From contig NZ_NFZV01000005.1 of assembly GCF_003399765.1 (NCBI RefSeq), positions 124,001 through 188,000 of the forward strand: a stretch of 64,000 bases of DNA. Reading direction: 5' to 3'. The stretch is from Alkalilimnicola ehrlichii (GTDB lineage: Bacteria > Pseudomonadota > Gammaproteobacteria > Nitrococcales > AK92). This document shows, piece after piece, positions 8,535 through 18,904 of this stretch (position 1 is the first letter of the stretch; each line of letters starts with the position of its first letter). The notes below the pieces were generated by a model. That model made no database searches and was not told the DNA's origin. It saw only the letters and a list, made by a program, of their open reading frames with translations. The position numbers and the translations under genes are program-made.

Positions 8535-10004
8535 CGGTAATCGTCAGCAGAGTATTGCGCAGCTGTGGAATCCGGACGAATTGGTTGGGGGCTTGGAAGC
8601 GGTAGGTGCGCTTGGGCAAAGGTTGTACTCCAACGCAGACGACACTGGAAGCGTAGCGCCTTCCCTGGATGGAAAGGCACTGAAACAGCGTCTACACGAA
8701 GCAAAGAGGCTGTTGCGTAACGGTCGGTACGAGGATGCGATCGCGTTGTTAGGCGAGGGCGCGGTAAACCTTTATCACCCCGGCTACATGAGCCAACAGC
8801 TATGTGCGCCGGCTGCCGCAAGCGTTGTCGGAGATGCGTTGGCTTCCTTGCTCAACCAGGGCCACGCGGTGTTTTCCATGTCCCCTACGCACAGTCTTGT
8901 CGAAGACGAAGTCTTGGCTTGGGCGAAACAACGGTTGGGGCTTGCGGAGGATTTTGTCGGCATACCGACGGGGGGCGGCTCTCTTTCGAATCTATCAGCC
9001 CTACTAGCAGCGCGTAACTTTCTCAGTAACTGGCGAGGGTGGCGGGACGGAGCATGGCCAAAGCTGACGGTGTTCTCGACGGCATTTTCGCATTACTCCG
9101 TCGCCAGGGCTGCGGGTATGCTCGGAATCGGCGTGGAAAACTGCCTTGAGATCGAGGGAGACCGCTATGGGCGGATGTCGGTCGAGGGTCTGGCCAAGAG
9201 CTTAACGCGGCTTCGGGATTCCGAGCCGGCCGTGGTCGTACTAACGCTTGGGAATACCGCAACCGGGGCGATCGACCCCATCGCAGATGCCGTTGCCGTA
9301 GCCCGTCGAATCCGCCCCGATGTGTGGATTCATGTCGATGCGGCGCATGGCGGGGGACTCTTTCACCTCTCCTCCCTGCATGAAACGTTTGCCGCTTTGA
9401 AGGAGTGCGATAGCGTTTCCTGGAATCCGCATAAGCTATTTTTCAGTCGATTCCGTTAGGGCTTCTCTTTTACCGAGATGGACGAAGAGCAGCGCATCTT
9501 GCCGTTCATCATGCGCCGTATCTTACGCAGAATAAAACCGCAGAGTTCCCCGATAAGTCGGATCTGACCCTTGAATGCTCGCGGCGGAGCCTCTGCCTGA
9601 AGTTATGGATGACTTTGCAGATGACGAATGAAACAGCCGTGTATGCCGCGCACGAGCACCTACTCTCGTTAGCGCAATATGCCGCTGCTTCATTGCGGGA
9701 TATTGCAGGCTGGCATGTGCTTTATGCGCCATTCTCCAACATTGTGTGTTTCCGCCGTGAGCACGCCGCGGGAGCGGATGCGAATGCCGTAAGCCAAGCG
9801 ATCGTCGAGTGCATCAATGCGAGCCGAGAGTATTCCATCGGCCACACCTTCATCAGCGACGATTTGTACGTGAGATTGTGTTTTATGAATCCGAGAACGT
9901 CATACCGGGATATCGACCATTTGCTGAAAGCAATAAACGGTATGGCGTGTTTGGCCGAGTCGGCACTTGTCGGCGCCGAAAGTAGGTGCTCAAAAGCATC
10001 TTAG
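8527..10004 (+). CDS. Group II PLP-dependent amino acid decarboxylase (one frame break)
   Basis: About 492 residues after repair. It belongs to the family of glutamate, diaminobutyrate and aromatic amino acid decarboxylases. Visible motifs are YHPGYMSQQ near 80, SPTHSLVEDEVLAW, GIPTGGGSLSNL (about 140-150), AFSHYSV, HVDAAHGGG, and SWNPHK with the PLP lysine near residue 303. The frame breaks just after KLFFS, near 9447. Restoring one base gives PIPLGLLFYRDG and an unbroken C-terminal domain including KLWMTLQM and CFRREHAAG. The start overlaps the acyltransferase, so the two are coupled. The product would be an amine and could be the acceptor for the neighbouring acyltransferase (inference). 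Amino acid specificity cannot be read. Confidence 0.8.
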
Positions 10005-10158
10005 TGCACAGTCGCCTCCCTGCTGTCTAAATTCTCGATCGTCTTGCTGGGAAGGCATAGTGCTTCTGTTTGCCGTCGGCACTTATTGCGGACTATTCGA
10101 GGCGTATCGTCATCGTTTCCGAAGTGGGTGATTTGGTAAGTTGTTAGGGGGATATCAT

Positions 10159-11033
10159 ATGAAATGGCAGGATGCCGCTTTTCTGCTGGCTGTTTCGATC
10201 AACGCTCTTCTTATTGTTGTTTTCTCTGCGCACTTTCTCATTGTGCTGCCATTGGTTCTCCTCCAGGGGTTGCTTTTATCAGGTTTGCTGGAAGCATTGC
10301 ACCAGTCGCTGCATTATAATTTTTTCCGCTCTAGGCTAATGAACACAGTGTTTGGTCTGTTTGCGGGGGCGGTGCTGCTGATTAACTTCACGAAATACCG
10401 TTACTTTCATTTAGAGCATCATCGTTCGACCAACGCCGCTAACGATCCCGAACAGGTTTTCTATAAAGAGCCGCCTGGAAAACTGCTCTCCCTATTATTC
10501 GCGCCCTTCTACCAGCTGCTATTTTCTGCGGCGATTAATCGTTCCCGTTACGTTCCTGCTCATAAACGACGTGAGTCGGCGATCTCCTTTTTGGCGATTC
10601 TGGCGTTCGTATTGGCAATGACAGCTTTGGCGTTTGTCGCGCCAGTGCTTGTAATTTTGCTGTATGTCATTCCGTTCTGTGTCTTCGCCTGGTTCGATTA
10701 CTTTTTGAACCAAGGCGAGCACTATGGGCGCCCTTTTACGGGCAAAAACGAAGCGACGACCCTGCCGATACCGCCAACGACATAGCGCTCCCCGCCTTCT
10801 TTGGTGCCTTATGCCTGTTTCGCAACTATCACCGCGTTCATCACGCTTATCCCACGACTAAATGGTATGCAGCGCCGAGAGTTTATGAGCAAACGTTTTT
10901 GGCCAACGGCAAACCGGCCGTTGCCGTATTCGATCTAATCGCGCAGTGGATGCGTCGCGGTCCGAGAACATGGCCTGTCGCCAACGAGAGGGATGAAGCC
11001 GGCGTTCAAGATTCCGACCGTCTTGTGGGTTAA
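10159..11033 (+). CDS. Membrane fatty-acid desaturase/hydroxylase-like protein 2 (one frame break)
   Basis: Paralogue of the desaturase at 7035. It has boxes HQSLH (EALHQSLH), HLEHH (YFHLEHHRSTN), GEHYGRPF and HRVHH (NYHRVHHAYP), with three to four hydrophobic segments. The ATG at 10159 has an excellent AGGGGG site 7 bases upstream. The frame breaks near 10767 (CCGAT). Adding one G gives TTLPDTANDIALPAFFGALCLFRNYHRVHH and continues to the TAA at 11031. Without the repair the protein loses its last histidine box. Two diverged copies in one cluster suggest two successive oxidations of one acyl chain or of two substrates (inference). A 154-base gap before it holds no gene. Confidence 0.75.
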
Positions 11034-11050
11034 CGATATTAGGAGTTGCT

Positions 11051-11914
11051 ATGAGCGAGAAAGCTATTGCTAAACCGTCGGCCTTTGTCAGGTTCTTCTG
11101 GCTGATGCAGCGCGTTACGCCGGCGAAGAGTGCGTTCTTTAAGTTCTTCTATAACGCATTGATGCGGCGACTGCCGGCCGACGAGGTAACGTTCTTGAAC
11201 TACGGCTATATCGATCCGAGTCGTAAAGATGCTGCTGCCATGTCCAAGGATGGCGACAAGGAGGCCTTGCAGCGTGGACTGTATGACCGGGTTTTATCGA
11301 ACATTTCCTTGGCCGGTAAAGACGTGCTTGAGGTGGGGTGCGGCCGAGGCGGCGGTGCTGCGTACTTGGCTAGTACAAGACAGCCTGCCCGGATCGAAGG
11401 GGTGGATCTGTCGCCGGAGCAAGTGGCCTTCTGCCAGGGACGGCATCGGTTCGAGAATCTTAGTTTCGGTTGCGCCAATGCGATTGCACTGCCGTATCCG
11501 AGCGATAGTTTCGATGTGGTGTTGAATGTAGAGTCGTCTCACTGCTACCAAAGCGTTCAGGACTTTTATCGCGAAGCCTTTCGAGTGTTGCGTAGCGGCG
11601 GCTATTTCCTCTATGCCGATTTCAATCCTTATGGATCCAAGGACATTCCCGAGAATCCAATAGAAAACCTTGCTCGCCGCCTAAAAGAAGAGGGTTTTTC
11701 GCTGGTTGAGGCGGTCGATATTACTAAGGGGGTGTTGGCCGCGCTCGATGTAGCCGATGAAGAGAAACGCCACCTTATCGAGCGCGCTACGACGCTGAGC
11801 TTTATGAGGAAAAACCTGGCGGATTTTGCCGCGCTGCGCGGCAGTACGGTTTACGACAAGTTCTTGACCGGAGAATCAACCTACTTTGCGTTCGTGGCGC
11901 AGAAGCCCGGTTGA
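11051..11914 (+). CDS. Class I SAM-dependent methyltransferase
   Basis: 287 residues. The SAM-binding motif DVLEVGCGRGGG is at about 91-102, followed by GVDLSPEQV, and the post-II motif FDVVLNVESSHCY near 155. The FLNYGY segment near 48 resembles the group that includes mycobacterial phthiotriol/phenolphthiotriol dimycocerosate methyltransferases, which act on lipid-linked small molecules. A GGAG site precedes the ATG. Last gene of the five-gene cluster; 17 bases separate it from desaturase 2. Probably O- or N-methylates the cluster product (inference). Confidence 0.8.
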   Translation: MSEKAIAKPSAFVRFFWLMQRVTPAKSAFFKFFYNALMRRLPADEVTFLNYGYIDPSRKDAAAMSKDGDKEALQRGLYDRVLSNISLAGKDVLEVGCGRGGGAAYLASTRQPARIEGVDLSPEQVAFCQGRHRFENLSFGCANAIALPYPSDSFDVVLNVESSHCYQSVQDFYREAFRVLRSGGYFLYADFNPYGSKDIPENPIENLARRLKEEGFSLVEAVDITKGVLAALDVADEEKRHLIERATTLSFMRKNLADFAALRGSTVYDKFLTGESTYFAFVAQKPG

Positions 11915-11986
11915 GTCTCGGGTTGAGTCCGTCCACGTATAACGAGTTGCCCTCGGCCCGGGTAGGTCGAGTGTTTCGGCGAGTAC

Positions 11987-13504
11987 CTACAGCCGGCGTG
12001 TGGGTGAGCTGTAAGGCGTTGCCGTTGCGCCTGTAGGTGTGGCGGGAAGGGACTTCTGCGGGTTCAAGATCCCTGCCGGATCGAATTGCCGCTTGATTCG
12101 AGCCATAAGTTCCAGCGTCTCCGGTGTAAGCTCTCGGTTGACGAAGTCGCGTTTATCGATGCCGACGCCGTGCTCGCCGGAGAGCGTTCCTTCAAGCTTG
12201 AGGACTAAGGAAAATACGGCGTCAAGACAGTGCGGTGCGGCTTCTGCCTGTGCCGGGTTGCTGGGATCGTAGAGCAGGTTAACGTGAATGTTACCGTTAC
12301 CGGCATGGCCGAAGTTGACGATCAAGATTCCGTGGGTCCGGCTAAGCGCCTCTAGCCCCGCGATGAGCTCGGGCATCCTCGACACGGGGACAACAACGTC
12401 CTCGTTGACTTTTTTCGGTGCCGCTTTGCGCAGGCAAGGAGAAAGGGCCTTTCTGGCTTGCCAAAGCGCTTTCACGGTCGAGGGGTCGTTGGCGATATCA
12501 AGGCTCAGCATTCCCCTGCCGCTGGCCGCCGCTGCGATGGTTTGTGCAGCGGCATCCAGGCCGGTTGTGGGGCCATCCACCTCGACCATAAGTAAGGCGC
12601 CTGCCTGTTCCGGCAATGGTATCTCGCCGTACTGGCGGATGAGCTCGATAGCGCGCCCGTCCATAAATTCCAGTGCGCAAGGCGTGATGGGTTGCGCCAT
12701 AATGCGGGAGACGGCCTGGGCCGCCGCATCGATATCGGTATATATGACGCGTAGGGTCCGTTTGGCCTCGGGTAAGGGGGTTAACTTGAGTGTGGCCTCA
12801 GTGATGATGGCCAAGGTGCCTTCCGAGCCAATCAAAAGGCGCGTCAAGTCATAACCGATAACCCCTTTGGTAGTGAAAACACCGGCACGCAATTCTATGC
12901 CGTCACCGGTTACTGCGCGCAGCCCAAGTACGTTATCGCGCGTCGTACCATACTTAACGGCTCGCGGCCCGGCGGCGTTACAGGCGAGATTGCCGCCAAC
13001 CGTGCAGACCGTAGCGCTGCTCGGGTCGGGCCCCCAGAAAAAACCTTTCGCTGCAACGGCATCTTGCAGTGCTTGATTGGTTACTCCAGGTTCGACCACC
13101 GCGTAGCGGTTATCGGCGTCGATGCGTAGGATACGGTTCATCCGTTCCAGAGCAAGAATCACGCCCCCCGTCACCGGTACGCTCGCACCGGTTGTTCCTG
13201 TACCGCGGCCGCGGGCAATCAGCGGTGTGCCGCTAGCATGGCAGATTTGCACCACCGAGCGGATTTCCTCATGACTTTGCGGAAAGACTACACAGCTCGG
13301 CAGGCTATGATGGCGGCTATTATCAAAGCCATAGGCCCAGCAGTCGGCAGGATCGATTTTGACGCGCTGCTCATCGAGAGCGCTTACTAAATGGCGATAA
13401 ATATCGTCGGCAAGAAACGTCACGGTATACCACAGCGTTGTGCGCGCAGCCCCTAGGTTTGCCGGTTCAAAGCTCTTCTTCCGGCTCTTGGCAAGTCGCG
13501 GCAT
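11987..13504 (-). CDS. FAD-linked oxidase, GlcD/D-lactate dehydrogenase family
   Basis: Soluble FAD oxidoreductase of the glycolate oxidase GlcD/D-lactate dehydrogenase type. The N-terminal FAD_binding_4 domain contains ARGRGTGTTGAS and GGNLACNAAGPRAVKYG; the C-terminal domain contains GHAGNGNIHVN and LSGEHGVGIDKR. The natural start may be the internal GTG at 13423 (residue 28), giving a protein beginning MTFLADDIYRHL. The upstream 27 residues look atypical. It is convergent with the accessory cluster and in line with diaA. D-lactate or a related 2-hydroxyacid is the likely substrate, but the sequence does not decide it. Confidence 0.85.
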   Translation of the reverse strand: MPRLAKSRKKSFEPANLGAARTTLWYTVTFLADDIYRHLVSALDEQRVKIDPADCWAYGFDNSRHHSLPSCVVFPQSHEEIRSVVQICHASGTPLIARGRGTGTTGASVPVTGGVILALERMNRILRIDADNRYAVVEPGVTNQALQDAVAAKGFFWGPDPSSATVCTVGGNLACNAAGPRAVKYGTTRDNVLGLRAVTGDGIELRAGVFTTKGVIGYDLTRLLIGSEGTLAIITEATLKLTPLPEAKRTLRVIYTDIDAAAQAVSRIMAQPITPCALEFMDGRAIELIRQYGEIPLPEQAGALLMVEVDGPTTGLDAAAQTIAAAASGRGMLSLDIANDPSTVKALWQARKALSPCLRKAAPKKVNEDVVVPVSRMPELIAGLEALSRTHGILIVNFGHAGNGNIHVNLLYDPSNPAQAEAAPHCLDAVFSLVLKLEGTLSGEHGVGIDKRDFVNRELTPETLELMARIKRQFDPAGILNPQKSLPATPTGATATPYSSPTRRL

Positions 13505-13568
13505 GCGACCCGCTTAAGCTTGAAGGCGTATCGGTGCCGCGGCCGTTAAGTCGCGAACGGTGCGGGGC

Positions 13569-14593
<1,025 letters not shown>

Positions 14594-14596
14594 GGC

Positions 14597-16498
14597 TTAG
14601 TCGTTCCCCTCGAATCTGATTCCGTTGCGTGAGGGCTGGACTTGTCGCGGTTCAAGGCGTGGTTGCCCGCGGGTAAATTGCGCCGGCAGCAGCATTCTTT
14701 GAACGCGACCGTTCGTGTCTACTTGGAGTACCCCGGTTTTGCCATCGAGTGTGTCGCCCGAGTAGGCTTGTAGTGCCTCAAGATAGGGGATGATCCGATA
14801 GGCATCTATCCCCAAGGCGTAGAGGCGGGGTTGCCTTGCTACGCCTGGCCAATGCTCGGCCAGTTCGGAACGGCTCAAGCCGTCGTCTTTCGGCTCCGGG
14901 TCGAGCAGCCAGGGCATATCGACAAAGCGAATGCCGTTCATGTCCTGGTCGGCCGCCGTATCGATCACGCCGCTGAATACGTGCGAAGTTGCCAGGATGG
15001 GCAAATCCATCGCGTGATGAAACCGTAGTTGGGGCTGGATGAGGCGGGCGTCGCGCGGGAAAGCGCCCAGAAAGATAAAGTCCGCGTCCTGACGACGGCG
15101 CGACTCAAAGTGGAAGCCTCTTTGGAGTGTTCTGCGTAGCAGTCTTTGGCGATGATCGCTGGCGTTCAGATTGAGTAAGGTTCTGATGGGGACGCTAAAA
15201 TCGCTGCCTTCCGCAGGATAGGTGCGCGTCTCAAGTACCTGCTGATACTCGCCTTCGAAGGCTTGAGCGAAAGCCTTGGCTACCCGCTCGCCCCAGTCGC
15301 CCTCGGGAACCAGAACAAGCGCGTTTTCGTAGCCTCTTTCTATTGCGTAGAGCGCCGCCGACCGTGCTTCGTCCTCAGGGCTTAAGCCAAACTGGTATAA
15401 ACCTTCCGGAGCGGTGGCATCGGCGGGGAGCGTGTTCAAGGCTAGCGTCGGTACCGGTAACTCGCCCCGAGCGGCGAGGGTTGCGACATCGCCCCTGGTC
15501 AGCGGGCCGATGATAAAGTCCGCACCGTCGGCGACGGCCTGATCGTATAGCCGCAGTACCGAACCGTCCTCGCTGCCGGTATCGTAGATGCGCAGGCTGG
15601 GGCGGTTGTTATTGGTTGCGTAATAGGCAGCCAGAAATCCGTCGCGGATCGCTTGTCCTGCACCGCCCACAGGGCCTGACAACGGAAGCAGTATCGCTAG
15701 TTGCTGCGGCTCTGTTAGTTGGTCGCGATAACGAACCAGTAATTCCTGGACGAAAACGTCGGCGGCAGGGTGATCAGGATAGCGGCGCTGCCATTGCTTT
15801 AGCGCGTTTTCTAAACGATTTACATCGAGGCGATACGTTCTGACCGTAAAAGCAAGCTCGAGCCAACCGCCAAACGCGTCGGGCGGCGGGGGCATGCGTT
15901 CGCGCAGCAGTTCCATCGGCGTTTGCGAAAGCGAGTTCCACAAGTGCTGCATGTTCTCGTCGATTTCTTCTGCTGTGCTCAAGGTCTGATGCAGTTCGGC
16001 TCGGGCCTCGGCGCTTTCCAGCAACAGGCCTACCGCCGCGCTGACCTCCGCGCGGAGGCGTAACGTTTCTTGATGCAGATACTCCGGAGCCTCTCCGAGC
16101 ATGCTAAAGCTTAGGTATGCCGCCGCCGGACGGTCCCGCAGGAGTAGTTGGCGGACTTCTAGAAGTTCGCGGTGGAACTGTTGGGCAGCAGGTAGCACCG
16201 AGGGCAAGTCGCCTATCAGCGCATCGGCCTCGTCGGTATTCCCGAGATACAGGTATAAGCTTGCCGCGCGGAGCAATAGGTGCTCCCGTTCGGGGGAGAC
16301 GCTCTTCGTTGCGGCCCGCCTTAATTGCTCCGCCGCGCGCTCAATGTCGCCGGCTTCGATGGCGGCATCGGCTTCTTCAACGATCTCTGCCACCGAGCGT
16401 TCGACCACTGGGCGTGGTGCCGTGGCGCAACTAGCCAATACGACCGCGAGTGCGATCAGCGACAATAGGGAAATAAAACGGCTATTTTTCTGCTGCAT
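14597..16498 (-). CDS. lpoA: Outer-membrane lipoprotein LpoA, activator of PBP1A
   Basis: 633-residue lipoprotein. Signal peptide with lipobox LASC (Cys 24), a helical TPR-like N-terminal domain (about 30-260), then a periplasmic-binding-protein-like domain beginning near QQLAILLPLSGPVGGAGQAIRDGFLAAY. In E. coli LpoA crosses the periplasm and stimulates PBP1A transpeptidation. It lies in the conserved position between yraN and a divergent rsmI. Length is typical. Confidence 0.93.
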   Translation of the reverse strand: MQQKNSRFISLLSLIALAVVLASCATAPRPVVERSVAEIVEEADAAIEAGDIERAAEQLRRAATKSVSPEREHLLLRAASLYLYLGNTDEADALIGDLPSVLPAAQQFHRELLEVRQLLLRDRPAAAYLSFSMLGEAPEYLHQETLRLRAEVSAAVGLLLESAEARAELHQTLSTAEEIDENMQHLWNSLSQTPMELLRERMPPPPDAFGGWLELAFTVRTYRLDVNRLENALKQWQRRYPDHPAADVFVQELLVRYRDQLTEPQQLAILLPLSGPVGGAGQAIRDGFLAAYYATNNNRPSLRIYDTGSEDGSVLRLYDQAVADGADFIIGPLTRGDVATLAARGELPVPTLALNTLPADATAPEGLYQFGLSPEDEARSAALYAIERGYENALVLVPEGDWGERVAKAFAQAFEGEYQQVLETRTYPAEGSDFSVPIRTLLNLNASDHRQRLLRRTLQRGFHFESRRRQDADFIFLGAFPRDARLIQPQLRFHHAMDLPILATSHVFSGVIDTAADQDMNGIRFVDMPWLLDPEPKDDGLSRSELAEHWPGVARQPRLYALGIDAYRIIPYLEALQAYSGDTLDGKTGVLQVDTNGRVQRMLLPAQFTRGQPRLEPRQVQPSRNGIRFEGND

Positions 16499-16734
16499 GA
16501 AATTTGGTGACCTTTGCTCGACACCATACAGTTACGCAATTGCTTGATACCATATTATCAAGCGATTTTGGCCAATTCGGGTATGGTGACGCTATAACGG
16601 GCATCGCAAAATCGAAGGAATAACTTTTTGATGCATCTTAACCTGCTAAAGCCGTAGACGGCCTCGATTATCTACAGAGACATCGGCTACTCCTCGAGCG
16701 TTCCCTGGAAGGGAGCAAATTAGCCCCCTAACGT

Positions 16735-16755
16735 CGCCTGCCGGAAGGGCAGGCG
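16735..16755 (+). promoter_or_regulatory. Hairpin in the rsmI leader
   Basis: CGCCTGCC (16735-16742) and GGCAGGCG (16748-16755) with a 5-base loop, ending 25 bases before the rsmI GTG. It sits in the divergent lpoA-rsmI region (16499-16780), which otherwise holds no gene. Its role is unknown; no T tail. Confidence 0.35.
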
Positions 16756-16780
16756 TCAATATCAGCATTTGAGGTTCAAA

Positions 16781-17644
16781 GTGTCAAACAACTGCGGCAC
16801 CCTTTTTGTTGTAGCAACGCCTATCGGTAACCTCGAGGATATGACTCGGCGTGCCGAGCGCGTGTTGGCCGAGGTCGATTATGTTGCCGCGGAAGATACC
16901 CGGCGCACACGGATTCTCTTGCGGCATTACGGTATTTCCGCGCGGCTGCGAAGCTTGCATGAGCATAACGAAGAGGCGCAGCTCGATTCTGTATTAGGGT
17001 TGTTAGAGCAGGGCGAATCGGTCGCGTTGGTGAGCGATGCCGGAACGCCGTTGATTAGCGATCCTGGCTTTCGTTTGGTGCGGGAAGCGCGCCGGCGCGG
17101 GTTGCCCGTGGTGCCGGTGCCGGGAGCTAGTAGCGTGTTGGCCGCGTTGTCCGTGGCCGGGTTGCCGACGGATCGCTTTAGTTTTGAAGGTTTTTTGTCA
17201 GCGAAATCCGCTGCTCGTCGTAAGCAGTTGGATGCATTGTCCGCAGAGCCGCGGACAATGATCTTTTTCGAATCCAGCCATCGCATCGAGGCGTTCATAG
17301 CCGATATGAGCGCAGTATTCGGTGCGGAGCGGGAAGTTACGGTCGCGCGTGAGCTTACTAAAACCTACGAAACCGTCCGCCAGGGGGCGTTGGGGGAGGT
17401 GGAGGCGTGGCTCGCAAGCGACCCTAACCAAAGGCGGGGCGAGTTCGTCGTGATCGTTGCCGGTTGCGCCGGTCCTGCTGCGCAGCCCGAAGCGGTGGTT
17501 GCTGGCGACGACGTCCTACAGGCTCTGTTGGAAGAGTTGCCTCTTAAGCAGGCGACTCGTTTGGCGGCTCGTATCACCGGTCAGCCTAAGAACGCTCTGT
17601 ACGAGCGCGCTCTGGCCTTAAAAAGTTATAAAGACAATAAGTAA
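16781..17644 (+). CDS. rsmI: 16S rRNA (cytidine-1402-2'-O)-methyltransferase
   Basis: 287 residues. SAM-dependent tetrapyrrole-methylase-fold enzyme that 2'-O-methylates C1402 of 16S rRNA with RsmH as partner on the base. Motifs: VVATPIGNLEDMT at the start, AAEDTRRTRILL, LVSDAGTPLISDPGFRLV and FFESSHR. The GTG at 16781 has GAGG six bases upstream and is preferred over the TTG at 16769. Notably, rsmH lies only 1.5 kb downstream. Confidence 0.95.
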   Translation: MSNNCGTLFVVATPIGNLEDMTRRAERVLAEVDYVAAEDTRRTRILLRHYGISARLRSLHEHNEEAQLDSVLGLLEQGESVALVSDAGTPLISDPGFRLVREARRRGLPVVPVPGASSVLAALSVAGLPTDRFSFEGFLSAKSAARRKQLDALSAEPRTMIFFESSHRIEAFIADMSAVFGAEREVTVARELTKTYETVRQGALGEVEAWLASDPNQRRGEFVVIVAGCAGPAAQPEAVVAGDDVLQALLEELPLKQATRLAARITGQPKNALYERALALKSYKDNK

Positions 17645-17803
17645 TCGTTGGCTCTAGCGGTCGATCGCCTTTCGCTTTGCCGGTTCAAAGCGTCGCTACC
17701 GGTGTGCGGCGGGCCTGCACTGGCCGCAATGCGGTCAGTGCTCGAGGGGCCGTATGATTTTTCAGTTTCCCCTGATGCAGCGTTAATTTGATATTATAAG
17801 TAC

Positions 17804-18156
17804 GGGAGTCGGCCAGGCAGTCGCTGCATCGTCTCGATGTGGAGGAAAGTCCGGGCTCCAAAGGGCAGGGTGCCAGGTAATGCCTGGGGGGCGCGAGCCT
17901 ACGGCTAGTGCCACAGAAAATATACCGCCTAAGCACCTTAAGGGTGCCGGTAAGGGTGAAAAGGTGCGGTAAGAGCGCACCGCGCGGGTGGTAACATGCC
18001 GCGGCAGGGTAAACCCCACCCGGAGCAAGACCAAATAGGGGGGCATCGATGTGGCCCGCATCGCTCCCGGGTAGGTCGCTTGAGGCGCGCGGCGACGCGC
18101 GTCCCAGAGGAATGGCTGCCCACGACAGAACCCGGCTTATCGGCCGGCTCCCACTT
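17804..18156 (+). ncRNA. rnpB: RNase P RNA (bacterial type A)
   Basis: Catalytic RNA that matures tRNA 5' ends. Diagnostic blocks: GAGGAAAGTCCGGGCTCC near 17840, GGGCAGGGTGCCAGGTAA, GGTAAGAGCGCACCGCG, AAACCCCACCCGGAGCAAG, and CACGACAGAACCCGGCTTA near the end. The ends GGGAGTCGGCC and GGCCGGCTCCC pair as helix P1 and set the limits. A TATTAT at 17792-17797 is a plausible -10 box. It lies between rsmI and mraZ, a common gammaproteobacterial position. Confidence 0.96.
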
Positions 18157-18290
18157 CCCTTCTTGTTCTCTTCTCTTGGTACTGCGAGAAATCCCCGCTT
18201 TCTCAGCGGCTTAAACGTGACACTTCATCTTGTTTGTGCGTTCTGCGTGTAACGCTGTGTTTTCTCATTCTATTCTATTCGCGGTGTTCT

Positions 18291-18306
18291 GTCGCTAATA
18301 AGCGAC
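18291..18306. repeat. Small inverted repeat between rnpB and mraZ
   Basis: GTCGCT-AATA-AGCGAC. A compact hairpin in the rnpB-mraZ gap, about 135 bases after rnpB. Possibly part of transcription termination, but without a T tail. Confidence 0.3.
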
Positions 18307-18362
18307 GTTGTGAATTGGCTCTAAGTATTTGTTGTGTAAGAAAGAACTTCATTGAGTTCAGC

Positions 18363-18392
18363 TTGACAAGGAGGATTGTCGCTACCTATAGT
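18363..18392 (+). promoter_or_regulatory. mraZ (dcw cluster) sigma-70 promoter
   Basis: Perfect -35 TTGACA (18363-18368), an 18-bp spacer and -10 TATAGT (18387-18392). Transcription would start near 18399, inside the MraZ repeat array. It is the best promoter seen ahead of the dcw cluster. Confidence 0.75.
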
Positions 18393-18393
18393 G

Positions 18394-18426
18394 TGGCAAA
18401 GTGGGACAAAGTGGATGAAAATGGAA
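18394..18426 (+). promoter_or_regulatory. MraZ operator repeats
   Basis: TGGGA at 18402, TGGAT at 18412 and TGGAA at 18422 are spaced exactly 10 bp apart, with a further TGGCA at 18394. MraZ is known to bind TGGGN direct repeats separated by 5 bases upstream of its own gene. The array overlaps the predicted start site, consistent with autorepression. Confidence 0.7.
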
Positions 18427-18451
18427 TTTTGGGGCGCAACGGGGGCGGAAA

Positions 18452-18904
18452 GTGTTTCGCGGGGTTAGTCATCTCAACCTTGATGCCAAGGGACGCTTGA
18501 CGTTCCCGAGCCGCTATCGCGAGCGGCTGCAGGCGTATTGCGAGGGTGAGATGGTCATTACGGTCGATCCCGATCACTGCCTGCTCGTCTATGCGCTACC
18601 CGATTGGGAAGTGATCGAAGCCAAGTTGGCGAAGCTTCCGAGCCTGAAGCCTCAGAACCGTCGTCTACAGCGTTTGCTGATCGGTTATGCAACCGAGTGC
18701 CCGATGGACGGCAATGGGCGGATTTTGTTGCCACCCCCGCTGCGCGATTTTGCGGGACTGGATAAGAAAGTCGTTCTGGTCGGTCAGGGAAATAAATTCG
18801 AACTCTGGGATGAAGCGACCTGGAACGAGCGACGTGAAGTATGGCTGGCGCAAGCGGCGGAAGAAATGGAGCTTTCTGCGGAGCTGGAGGAGCTTTCGCT
18901 GTAG
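18452..18904 (+). CDS. mraZ: Transcriptional regulator MraZ
   Basis: 150-residue protein with two AbrB-like half-barrels, each carrying the DxxxR motif: DAKGRLTFPSRYR (about 11-23) and DGNGRILLPPPLRDF (about 88-102). It binds the direct repeats just upstream and controls the dcw cluster; it may also affect RsmH. It starts at a GTG (FRGVSHLNLDAKGR) behind a G-rich ribosome site. About 200 bases follow before rsmH, with no gene. Confidence 0.95.
   Translation: MFRGVSHLNLDAKGRLTFPSRYRERLQAYCEGEMVITVDPDHCLLVYALPDWEVIEAKLAKLPSLKPQNRRLQRLLIGYATECPMDGNGRILLPPPLRDFAGLDKKVVLVGQGNKFELWDEATWNERREVWLAQAAEEMELSAELEELSL

Noticed and set aside
9499-9732. Minus-strand frames across the decarboxylase and cell-wall genes
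   Set aside because: They lie opposite strongly conserved coding sequence and show no family motifs; they are shadows of the real genes.
18234-18500. 88-codon frame between rnpB and mraZ
   Set aside because: It covers the mraZ promoter and operators and overlaps mraZ; no recognisable protein content.
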